The position numbers and the translations under genes were made by a program. A model generated the notes under the pieces. It had not been told where the DNA came from, did no database searches, and was given only the letters and a program-made list of their open reading frames with translations. 37,014 nucleotides of DNA from contig NZ_JACEFT010000030.1 in the NCBI RefSeq assembly GCF_013697085.1, forward strand, positions 1 to 37,014, written 5' to 3'. Of the stretch, positions 25,216 to 34,312 are shown piece by piece (position 1 is the stretch's first letter; each line of letters starts with the position of its first letter). The DNA is from Billgrantia kenyensis (GTDB taxonomy: Bacteria; Pseudomonadota; Gammaproteobacteria; Pseudomonadales; Halomonadaceae).

Positions 25216-27861
25216 GTGACCTATTGGCTCTATTGGGGAAAAGCCAAACCAGGCTCGCAAGGCGCAAGCTGCCATCTCCTGCCCTACCATAGCCTTGACG
25301 TGGCTGCCGTCGGTTGGCACCTGCTTGCTCCGGAGAGGCCGCTGACACAACGGTTGGCAGAGCGCCTCGGCATGCCGCCGGAGGCGTTGCGCCGCTTCTT
25401 CGTTTTTTTGCTTGGTTTGCATGATATTGGCAAGTTTTCGCGTACGTTTCAGGGGCTTGCTAGGCCCGAGGGTGTGACGCTGGCTCCTCCGGTGGCGCGC
25501 TATGGATATACCGCGCGCCACGACCGCCTGGGCGTTCTGCTCTGGGACGCCTGTTGGAATACATGGCGAAGGGAAGGGGCACTTGGCTGGCCCGAGGGCG
25601 CGGATGTACGCAGCTCGAAACTGCTGGAGCCCATGGATAGTTTGATGGCACCGTTCTTTGGCCATCATGGACGTCCCGTATCGACGGGCCAGCTCACGCT
25701 CGCTCAGTTCTACATCGACGATGGTGAGCTCAACGATGTCACCGCTGCGGGTGATTTTGTCGCCGATTGGGCAGCGCTCATCAAACCTCATTGGCCGCTC
25801 GAAAGATTACTCGACAAACATTGGCAGGGCGTCTTCAAGACGCTGAGCTGGACTGTTGCCGGTTGGGCCACCCTCAGCGACTGGTTGGGGTCGCATCGTG
25901 ACTATTTTCCCTACTGCCAGAAGCCCATTCCACTGGGTGAATACTGGCCATGGGCGCGCAAGCAGGCTGAGGAGGTGCTGGAGGTTACCGGATTCGGCCG
26001 CCCACCGGAGCCGATACCCTACGCGGGCCTTGCCCAATGGTTCGACGGTGACGCCACGCCCACCCCGCTTCAGCAGCAAGCAGAGAGTCTCCCCTTGGAG
26101 AGCGGTCCGCAGCTGTTCATCCTCGAAGACGTGACCGGCGCGGGCAAGACCGAAGCCGCCTGCATTCTGGCTCAGCGCCTGTTGGCCGCAGGTCACGGCG
26201 AAGGGCTTTACTTTGCACTCCCTACCATGGCGACATCCAATGCCATGTATAGCCGCCTGGGCGACCTGCACCACCATTTTTACAGCAGCGCTTCGCGGCC
26301 TTCCTTGGTGCTTGCCCACGGGGCTCGCGAACTCAACGAGGAGTTCGAACGAGCCATCGCCCAGCCGGAGAACGACGACTACGATGCAGAAGACGCCAGC
26401 GCCTCGACCCAATGCAACCGTTGGCTCGCCGACTCGAACAAGAAGGCGCTATTGGCCGATGTAGGTGTCGGCACCATCGACCAGGCACTGATGGGCGCGC
26501 TGCCGTTTCGCCATCAATCGCTGCGCCTATTAGGGCTGGCACGCAAGGTTTTGATCATCGACGAGGTTCACGCCTTCGATCACTACATGCAGACCCTGCT
26601 GCACCAATTGTTGGCCCACCACGCCCGCCAAGGCGGCAGCGCTATCCTGCTAACGGCGACGCTGCCCCACGCTATGCGCGAGGCGCTGGTCACGGCTTGG
26701 CGTCATGGTCTGGGCGCGGAGCCCAGCTTGCTTGAGAAAACCGACTATCCGCTGCTCACCCGCTGCGGGGAAGGTACTCCTGAGGAGATTCACGTCAAAA
26801 CCCGCTCTGAAGTCACGCGTAGCGTGGCCATCGAGTGGTTGGAGAGAGAAGAAGAGGCCATCGAGTGCGTGCTGGCGGCGGCGGAGTCGGGTGAGTGCAT
26901 CGTCTGGGTGCGCAATACCGTCGACGATGCCATCCGAGCCTTTCAACAGCTACGCGAGCGCCATCCCGAGCCCGAGCGCTGCCTGCTCTTCCACGCTCGC
27001 TTTGCGATGGTGGACCGCCAGCGAATCGAATCCGAGGTCATCCGCCGCTTTGGCAAAGACTCGAAGCCGCCGTTAAGGCGCAGCCAAGTGGTTGTAACTT
27101 CTCAGGTTTTCCAGGAAAGTCTCGACTGTGATGCTGACCAAATGGTCAGCGATATCGCCCCCATCGATCTGTTGATTCAGCGTGCCGGGCGCCTGCAGCG
27201 TCACCAGCGCGGTGAGCGAGCCGACCCTGTGTTGAATGTGCTCGCGCCCAAATGGGACGTGCATCCCGGGGGGGACTGGCTAAGCCAGGCGCACCGCGGC
27301 ACCCAGGCGGTGTACAAGGACACCTCGCTGATATGGCTGACTCAGCGTGTGCTGCGCGAGCTGGGCGCCATCACGATGCCTGGCGCAGCGCGGACGCTGA
27401 TCGAGAGTGTCTACGCCTTCCCGGTGGAAGATATTCCCGAGGCGCTGGATCAGGCGCACTTCGAGCGTACGGGGATGGATAAGCTGGCGGTCTCGATGGC
27501 CACCCATAACGCCTTGAATCTGGAAGCGGGCTACCGCCTCAATGCCGATTTCGACCCCTGGCAGGAGGAGCGTGAATTCGGCACCCGGCTTAGCGACGAG
27601 CGGAGCCTCGAGGTGGCGCTACTCAAACGTCAGGGTGAGACGCTGGTGCTCTGGGCAGAGGACCACCGCCATGCCGACCGGTTGAGCCGATGCCGCCTAA
27701 GGGAGAGTCAGGTCAAAAAACTCGCCGCGCTACCGGGGCACTATGCCGAGCAGTGGGAAGCGCTGCAGCAGCGCCACCGTGGGCTGCGCTTCGTTCTGCC
27801 CTGGCTGCCGGAAGAGGACGACAAGTGTGGTTACGATGAGCAGTGGGGCGTGAGCCTATAG
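25216..27861 (+). CDS. cas3: Type I-E Cas3 helicase-nuclease
   Basis: An 881-residue fusion of HD nuclease and SF2 helicase. HD residues: His25, HD at 69-70 (GLHDIGKFSRTF), HH at 150-151 and the conserved SDWLGS at 221-226. Helicase: Walker A TGAGKTEA at 307-314, DEVH box at 449-452, LLTATLP shortly after, and a motif VI-like QRAGRLQRH. It is recruited by Cascade and unwinds and degrades the foreign DNA. The GTG start at 25216 has an AAGGAAG ribosome site. All nuclease and helicase residues seem intact. Confidence 0.96.
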   Translation: MTYWLYWGKAKPGSQGASCHLLPYHSLDVAAVGWHLLAPERPLTQRLAERLGMPPEALRRFFVFLLGLHDIGKFSRTFQGLARPEGVTLAPPVARYGYTARHDRLGVLLWDACWNTWRREGALGWPEGADVRSSKLLEPMDSLMAPFFGHHGRPVSTGQLTLAQFYIDDGELNDVTAAGDFVADWAALIKPHWPLERLLDKHWQGVFKTLSWTVAGWATLSDWLGSHRDYFPYCQKPIPLGEYWPWARKQAEEVLEVTGFGRPPEPIPYAGLAQWFDGDATPTPLQQQAESLPLESGPQLFILEDVTGAGKTEAACILAQRLLAAGHGEGLYFALPTMATSNAMYSRLGDLHHHFYSSASRPSLVLAHGARELNEEFERAIAQPENDDYDAEDASASTQCNRWLADSNKKALLADVGVGTIDQALMGALPFRHQSLRLLGLARKVLIIDEVHAFDHYMQTLLHQLLAHHARQGGSAILLTATLPHAMREALVTAWRHGLGAEPSLLEKTDYPLLTRCGEGTPEEIHVKTRSEVTRSVAIEWLEREEEAIECVLAAAESGECIVWVRNTVDDAIRAFQQLRERHPEPERCLLFHARFAMVDRQRIESEVIRRFGKDSKPPLRRSQVVVTSQVFQESLDCDADQMVSDIAPIDLLIQRAGRLQRHQRGERADPVLNVLAPKWDVHPGGDWLSQAHRGTQAVYKDTSLIWLTQRVLRELGAITMPGAARTLIESVYAFPVEDIPEALDQAHFERTGMDKLAVSMATHNALNLEAGYRLNADFDPWQEEREFGTRLSDERSLEVALLKRQGETLVLWAEDHRHADRLSRCRLRESQVKKLAALPGHYAEQWEALQQRHRGLRFVLPWLPEEDDKCGYDEQWGVSL

Positions 27862-27945
27862 GTGTAGTGGAAGATGCAATGTTCATGAAAGGTAAGTGAG
27901 CCAAGGTTAATGAATAAGAATTTATAGAATGCTGCAGAGGTGCCG

Positions 27946-29643
27946 ATGAATCTACTTACAGAATCCTGGTTACCCTTTCGCCATCACGATGGCCGAATCG
28001 AATATCACCCACCCTCGGCCCTGGCCGACCCCGACGTGCTCGATCTAGCGCTGCCTCGCGCCGATTTCCAAGGCGCAGCCTGGCAGTTTCTAATTGCGCT
28101 GTTGCAGACAGCAATGACGCCGGAGGATACCGACTCTTGGCTGGATCGCTACCAGTCGCCACCCAGCGTGGCGGAGCTTGACGAAGCGCTGGCATCTTTT
28201 GCGACGGCGTTCGTGCTCGACGGCGATGGCCCACGCTTCATGCAGGACGTGGACCCGCTGGAAGACGTGAAGGAGGCGTCGGTCGCCGGCCTGTTGATCG
28301 ACTCGCCCGGTGCCAACGGCATCAAGAACAACACCGATTTCTTCGTCAAGCGCGGTCGGGTGGAGACCGTTTGCCCCGAGTGCGCGGCGCTGGCCCTTTT
28401 TACCATGCAGATTAACGCACCCGCCGGTGGGGCCGGTATTCGGGTCGGGCTGCGTGGTGGCGGGCCGCTCACCACTCTGATCTTGCCGGAAGACGAGTCC
28501 AAGCCGCTATGGCATCGTCTTTGGCCCAATGTGATGCCCGCCGACGCCGTGGGTCAGCCGGGGCAAACGTGGCACCCGCCCAAAGCAGACGATGGCAAGC
28601 TGTTCTTCTGGATGGCTGAGACCCACATCAGCGACAAGAAGGGCACCGAGGTGTTGCCCGAACAAGTGCACCCCTTACACGCCTTCTGGTCGATGCCGCG
28701 GCGCTACCGGCTGCTGTTCGACGAGACGCCGGGGTGTTGCGATCTCTGTGGCCGGGAGACGTCGCACCCGGTGCGCCGTCTGCGTGCCAAGAAGCAGGGT
28801 GCCAACTACGACGGCCCCTGGCGGCACCCGCTCACACCTTATCGCCGTCTCAATCCCAAAAAGCTCGATGAACTACCGCTCTCCAGCAAGGGGCAACCCG
28901 GCGGGCTGGGCTACCGCCACTGGCCGGGGCTGGTGCTGGAGGATGAAGCCGTGAGCGGAGCCCTGCCTGCCCGCGTGGTCACTCACCACCTGCACAAGTA
29001 CCGTATGGTCCAAGCCGCACGTGACGACGGTGAAGCGTTCGAGGCGCTGTTCCGGCGCGCCCGACTCTGGGTGTTTGGCTATGACATGGACAACATGAAG
29101 CCGCGCGGCTGGTATAGCGTGGAAATGCCGCTAGTAGGGGTGCCCGAAGCGCATCAGGAGATACTACGCGACTGGGTCAAACGTTTCGTCGATCTGGCTT
29201 CGGAGTTTACCTGGACCCTGCGCAACCAGCTCAAGCGTGCCTGGTTCAAACGCCCGGAAGATGCCAAGGGCGATATGAGTCAGGTCGATGCCCAGTTCTT
29301 CGAAGCCACCCAGTTGGCGTTCTTCAAGACGCTGCGCATGATGGGCGAGACGCTGCGCGATGAAACCGCAACGCCGACGCTTTCCCCCGACATTCACCGT
29401 CAGTGGTACCTCGCCCTCAAGCATGAAGCGCTGTCCCTGTTCGATGCGCAGGCCATTAGCGGCCCATTGGAGGGCATGAAGATGCAGCAACTGGAACGGA
29501 TCACCAGCGCCCGGCGCTACTTACAAACCTATTTGAACGGCAGCGGCAAGAAGATCGGCAAAACGGCTCAGACGTTCGCCCAGGTGGGTGGCTTTGAGCT
29601 GCAAGCCTCGATGCCCCAGCGTGATGAGGAGAGCGCAGCATGA
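27946..29643 (+). CDS. casA: Cascade large subunit Cas8e (Cse1/CasA)
   Basis: A 565-residue large subunit, longer than the 502-residue E. coli protein. Markers are NLLTESWLPFR at the N-terminus, KNNTDFFVKRG, a zinc site with CPEC (Cys143, Cys146) and CDLC (Cys265, Cys268), and the C-terminal helical bundle. It recognises the PAM and recruits Cas3. The start is the ATG at 27946 with GAGG 5 bases upstream; the GTG at 27940 lies within that ribosome site. It lies 84 bp after cas3, which may hold an extra promoter (TTTATAGAAT at about 27920), not confirmed. Confidence 0.95.
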   Translation: MNLLTESWLPFRHHDGRIEYHPPSALADPDVLDLALPRADFQGAAWQFLIALLQTAMTPEDTDSWLDRYQSPPSVAELDEALASFATAFVLDGDGPRFMQDVDPLEDVKEASVAGLLIDSPGANGIKNNTDFFVKRGRVETVCPECAALALFTMQINAPAGGAGIRVGLRGGGPLTTLILPEDESKPLWHRLWPNVMPADAVGQPGQTWHPPKADDGKLFFWMAETHISDKKGTEVLPEQVHPLHAFWSMPRRYRLLFDETPGCCDLCGRETSHPVRRLRAKKQGANYDGPWRHPLTPYRRLNPKKLDELPLSSKGQPGGLGYRHWPGLVLEDEAVSGALPARVVTHHLHKYRMVQAARDDGEAFEALFRRARLWVFGYDMDNMKPRGWYSVEMPLVGVPEAHQEILRDWVKRFVDLASEFTWTLRNQLKRAWFKRPEDAKGDMSQVDAQFFEATQLAFFKTLRMMGETLRDETATPTLSPDIHRQWYLALKHEALSLFDAQAISGPLEGMKMQQLERITSARRYLQTYLNGSGKKIGKTAQTFAQVGGFELQASMPQRDEESAA

Positions 29644-30338
29644 GTGAGGTGGAGCAACAAGCGCCGCGGCCACGAGCGGCAGAGGGCGAGGCTACCGCAG
29701 GCAATGCGGTAGAGCGCTACCGCTATGTGCTTACTGATCAAGAGGCCTATGAGCTGCGCTTGTGGTGGCGGCGACTGGTGATGGATGACAAGACGCTCAA
29801 GCGATACACGCAGCAGCGGCCCTATCCCCGCGGCGTGCGCGCTACGCTGCGCCGCTCTGCCACTATCGAGTCGGTCATGCTGACCGAGGCCTTTCGCCAT
29901 CTTTGGCTGACGCTCGAGTCACGGGCCTGGACGGAGGCGGTTAACGAGGGGCCGAATAAGCGCAATCAACGTCTCGAAGTTTGGTCGGTCATTGCCGCGG
30001 TGGTATGCGAGCTGCGCGACGAAACGTTTGATGCGCCCTTGGGTAAACGTCTGGGAGAGAAGCGCCCCAAGACCGTCGATACTCCGCGGATGAGCGACTT
30101 ACGCTTCCAGCAGCTGCTTGATTGTCACAGTAGGGAAGAGCTGATTCGCCGCTTTCGTCGGGCGCTCAAACTCGCAGATAACGCCGGTATCAGCGTTGTC
30201 CGCCTGGCCGATATGGTCGCGCTCTGGGACCTAGAGCAGCGCGGTCAGTACCGCGTCAAGGCCGCCCAACGGTTTGCCTTCGTCATGAGTGATGCCTACT
30301 TCAAGGCGCGCGCATTGAAACCGGCAGCGGGCGACTGA
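29640..30338 (+). CDS. casB: Cascade small subunit Cse2 (CasB)
   Basis: A 232-residue basic helical protein that overlaps casA by ATGA. The segment YPRGVRATLRRSATIESVML and the later NAGISVVRLADMVALWD match Cse2. E. coli CasB is about 160 residues; the extra length here comes from an N-terminal arm and a longer middle. Two copies in Cascade stabilise the non-target DNA strand. Confidence 0.93.
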   Translation: MSEVEQQAPRPRAAEGEATAGNAVERYRYVLTDQEAYELRLWWRRLVMDDKTLKRYTQQRPYPRGVRATLRRSATIESVMLTEAFRHLWLTLESRAWTEAVNEGPNKRNQRLEVWSVIAAVVCELRDETFDAPLGKRLGEKRPKTVDTPRMSDLRFQQLLDCHSREELIRRFRRALKLADNAGISVVRLADMVALWDLEQRGQYRVKAAQRFAFVMSDAYFKARALKPAAGD

Positions 30339-30393
30339 GCGACGACAGCCACTTTCTAACATCCGTATTACTCTTGTATTCAGGGAACCCATC

Positions 30394-31488
30394 ATGAGCC
30401 ACTTCATTCAGCTGCACCTGCTCACCTCCTACCCCCCCTCCAACCTCAACCGCGATGATCTGGGCCGCCCCAAGACAGCCTTTATGGGCGGTGCCCGGCG
30501 GCTGCGTGTCTCTTCGCAGAGTCTCAAGCGCAACTGGCGCACCTCCGATCTGTTCGAAGCGGCAGTCAATGGCCACAAGGGCACACGCACCAAGCGTCTG
30601 GGAGGAGAGGTTTACAAACGGATGACCAGCGCGGGTGCTGACGAGAAAGTCGCCGGTAGCAGTGCTGAGAAGATCGCTGGTGTCTTCGGCAAACTGCGCA
30701 AAGTCGAGAAGGGAGAAAAGCACGAGTACGAGATCGAGCAGTTGGTGCATGTTGGCCTCGAAGAGCTCGCAGCACTGGAGGGGCTGGCCGATACGCTAGG
30801 GGCCGAGAACCGCGAGCCGACCGATGAAGAACTCAAAGAGTTGCTCGCACAGCGCCCCACCGCCGTCGATGTGGCGCTGTTCGGGCGGATGCTTGCCGCC
30901 GCCCCCAGTTACAACGTCGAAGCCGCCTGTCAGGTCGCCCACGCTATCACCGTGCACGCAGCCGAGGTCGAAGACGACTACTTTACCGCCGTCGATGACC
31001 TGAACACCGGCGATGACGACCGAGGCGCAGCGCATATTGGCGAGGCCGGCTTTGCCGCCGGGCTCTTCTATCTCTATATCTGCATCGACCGGGATCTACT
31101 GGTCGAGAACCTGCAAGGCAAGGAAGAACTGGCTGATCGTGCCATTGCTGCGCTGGTGGAATCTGCCGTCAAGGTCTCGCCCAAGGGTAAGCAGAACAGC
31201 TTCGGCTCCCGCGCCCATGCGAGCTACTTGCTGGCAGAGAAGGGTGATCAGCAGCCACGCTCGCTGGCGGCTTCCTTCCTGCAGCCGGTCAACGGCGAAG
31301 AGCAGGCCACCAAGGCTATCGAGAAACTGGAAAGGCAGGCCCAGGCCTTCGATGACGCTTACGGTGCCGGCGCGGATCGCCGCTTTATCCTCTCAGCAAC
31401 GCCGGAGTACGTCGCGCCTGTTCTGAAGGGCGATATTCAGCGAGGCAACCTGCAGGATCTGCTGAGCTTTCTCAAAGACGACGAGTGA
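30394..31488 (+). CDS. casC: Cascade backbone subunit Cas7e (Cse4/CasC)
   Basis: A 364-residue Cas7e with the family N-terminus SHFIQLHLLTSYPPSNLNRDD, then FMGGARRLRVSSQSLKRNWR. Six copies form the crRNA-binding filament. It starts 55 bp after casB with an AGGGA ribosome site, so it is possibly translated independently and at a higher level, as its stoichiometry needs. The C-terminal ATPEYVAPVLKG is typical. Confidence 0.95.
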   Translation: MSHFIQLHLLTSYPPSNLNRDDLGRPKTAFMGGARRLRVSSQSLKRNWRTSDLFEAAVNGHKGTRTKRLGGEVYKRMTSAGADEKVAGSSAEKIAGVFGKLRKVEKGEKHEYEIEQLVHVGLEELAALEGLADTLGAENREPTDEELKELLAQRPTAVDVALFGRMLAAAPSYNVEAACQVAHAITVHAAEVEDDYFTAVDDLNTGDDDRGAAHIGEAGFAAGLFYLYICIDRDLLVENLQGKEELADRAIAALVESAVKVSPKGKQNSFGSRAHASYLLAEKGDQQPRSLAASFLQPVNGEEQATKAIEKLERQAQAFDDAYGAGADRRFILSATPEYVAPVLKGDIQRGNLQDLLSFLKDDE

Positions 31489-31499
31489 ACGGAGGCGGT

Positions 31500-32279
31500 A
31501 TGCCACGACATCTGGTTTTTCGCCTCTATGCGCCCATGGCGAGTTGGGGGGAGGCCGCGGTTGGCGAGACACGGCCAACCGCGACCTACCCCGGTCGTAG
31601 CGCCATCCTGGGGCTAGTGGGGGCGGCACTTGGCATCCGGCGCGACGACGATGAAGGACAGCGGCGCCTGCGCAAGGGCCTGCAAGTGGCGGTCAAGCAG
31701 CGCTCACCGGGGCTGTTGCTGCGCGACTATCACACCGTGCAGGTGCCGCCATCGCAAGCGAAAGTAACCCACCGCACGCGCCGTGAAGAGCTTTCGGTGC
31801 CCAAGGAGACACTCAATACCATTCTCTCTTCACGAGATTACCGTTGCGACGGCCTCTGGTCCGTTGCGATTCGACTGACACCGGAGGCTGTCTGGACCCT
31901 GGAGGAACTGACAACGGCGTTGGAAAAGCCCCGTTTCCCGCTCTACCTCGGCCGCAAGGCGTGCCCCTTGGCCGCGCCACTGGTGCCTACCGTGATCGAG
32001 GCCAGCTGCTGGCGCCAGGCACTGGATCACCGTTTTGAAAGCGCGTTGGATCCGGAACGCTCCTGGCTGGCGCTGGTGGGGAATGAGGAGAAGGATAAGC
32101 GCCTGCTGCGCTTACCCGACGAGGTGCTCTACGCCTGGGAAGGGGCGGCCGATGCGCTCGATGGCGTTGCGGCCAGTGAGTCTAGTGAGGTTTGGGATGA
32201 ACCGCTGCATCGCCGCCGCTGGCAGTTCGGGCCGCGTACCGAGTATCGCCGCTTCGTCCGCCTTGAGGAGGGCAACTGA
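31500..32279 (+). CDS. casD: Cascade subunit Cas5e (CasD)
   Basis: A 259-residue Cas5e. LVFRLYAPMASWGEAAVGETRPT and YPGRSAILGLVGAALGI are diagnostic. It caps the 5' handle (ATAAACCG) of the crRNA. The ATG at 31500 has GGAGG 4 bases upstream; a GTG at 31485 overlaps the casC stop and is less likely. Confidence 0.94.
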   Translation: MPRHLVFRLYAPMASWGEAAVGETRPTATYPGRSAILGLVGAALGIRRDDDEGQRRLRKGLQVAVKQRSPGLLLRDYHTVQVPPSQAKVTHRTRREELSVPKETLNTILSSRDYRCDGLWSVAIRLTPEAVWTLEELTTALEKPRFPLYLGRKACPLAAPLVPTVIEASCWRQALDHRFESALDPERSWLALVGNEEKDKRLLRLPDEVLYAWEGAADALDGVAASESSEVWDEPLHRRRWQFGPRTEYRRFVRLEEGN

Positions 32280-32977
32280 TGTTTCTTTCTCGTGTACGTG
32301 TGGACCTCAACGGCCTTTCCCGCGAACTGCTATTCGAGATCATGGGAGGTGGCGCCTACGGTGCCCACCAGCTTCTATGGAAACTTTTCCCCGACCACTC
32401 GGAGGCTCGCCCTTTCCTGTTCCGACAGGAAATGGAGGAGCCCTCGGGGCCAGACCAAACGCCCAAAGGGCTGCCGTTGTTCTACATGCTTTCTGATCGC
32501 GAACCCGTAGCAGTAGCGGGGTTGCTCGATGTACAGAGCAAGCCTTTCGCCCCAGCGCTGGAGGTAGGCGAGCAGTTAGCGTTTCGTGTTCGTGCCAATC
32601 CGACGGTATCCAAGGCGGTAGAGGGCAAGCGAGGGCAGCGTGCCGATGTCTTGATGGCCGCCAAGTTTCCTTTTGAGTCGGGTGAGGCCCGCAGCAGTCG
32701 AGCCTGCGTAGAGGCCATGGACAATGCCGCTAACGATTGGCTGGCCTCACGGGCCGAGTCCTGGGGATTTCGACTGCCGGTCAAGCCAAATGTGGGCGCC
32801 TATCGTCAGCATGCTCTCCACAAGCCCGGTCGACGCGATGCCATTCGGTTTTCCAGCGTCGATTATGAAGGCCTTCTGGAAGTGACCGACCCGGGGCGCT
32901 TGGTCGAAACACTGGCTCATGGTATCGGCCGTGCCAAGGCGTTTGGCTGTGGATTGCTGATGCTGCGTCGACCTTGA
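32279..32977 (+). CDS. casE: CRISPR endoribonuclease Cas6e (CasE)
   Basis: A 232-residue Cas6e. The catalytic-type His30 lies in AHQLLWKLFP, matching H20 of E. coli CasE (HQxLWxLFP), and the glycine-rich loop is GIGRAKAFGCGLLML at the C-terminus. It cuts the pre-crRNA in the repeat at the base of the stem and remains on the 3' hairpin. Starts one base into the casD stop (TGATG). Confidence 0.95.
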   Translation: MFLSRVRVDLNGLSRELLFEIMGGGAYGAHQLLWKLFPDHSEARPFLFRQEMEEPSGPDQTPKGLPLFYMLSDREPVAVAGLLDVQSKPFAPALEVGEQLAFRVRANPTVSKAVEGKRGQRADVLMAAKFPFESGEARSSRACVEAMDNAANDWLASRAESWGFRLPVKPNVGAYRQHALHKPGRRDAIRFSSVDYEGLLEVTDPGRLVETLAHGIGRAKAFGCGLLMLRRP

Positions 32978-32986
32978 GGGGGTGAT

Positions 32987-34202
<1,216 letters not shown>

Positions 34203-34213
34203 CTGATTTTCCA

Positions 34214-34226
34214 GGCTCTTTAACAA
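34214..34226 (+). promoter_or_regulatory. boxA-like antitermination element
   Basis: GGCTCTTTAACAA matches the rRNA boxA core GCTCTTTAACA. BoxA recruits NusB/NusE and blocks Rho termination; it has been reported upstream of CRISPR arrays in Salmonella and relatives. Here it lies 87 bp before the first repeat. Confidence 0.7.
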
Positions 34227-34249
34227 TTCGTGCTGTACAAAAAATAGGC

Positions 34250-34282
34250 AAAATCGCTGGTGGGAAATCCACCGGCGATTTT
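34250..34282 (+). terminator. 14-bp hairpin in the leader, terminator-like
   Basis: AAAATCGCTGGTGG and CCACCGGCGATTTT form a 14-bp stem (one T-G wobble) with a 5-base loop, followed by CCTTTTGT. It is either the cas-operon terminator or a leader RNA structure; the A and T runs make it usable on either strand. Confidence 0.6.
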
Positions 34283-34312
34283 CCTTTTGTAGATCAATCG
34301 TCTACGATTAGT

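Larger units (their letters stand above)
34203..34312 (+). promoter_or_regulatory. CRISPR leader
   Basis: This 110-bp AT-richer region joins cas2 to the first repeat and has the usual position and orientation of a I-E leader. It contains the boxA-like element and the 14-bp hairpin listed separately, and a small inverted repeat (AATCG and CGATT) 4 bp from the first repeat. No clear -35/-10 pair or IHF site was found. Confidence 0.75.

Noticed and set aside
27862..27945. A promoter between cas3 and casA
   Set aside because: TATAGAAT is -10-like but no suitable -35 is present at the right distance; the genes may simply be one operon.
34203..34312. An IHF-binding site in the CRISPR leader
   Set aside because: The best match (GATCAATCGTCTA) departs from the consensus at both conserved ends.
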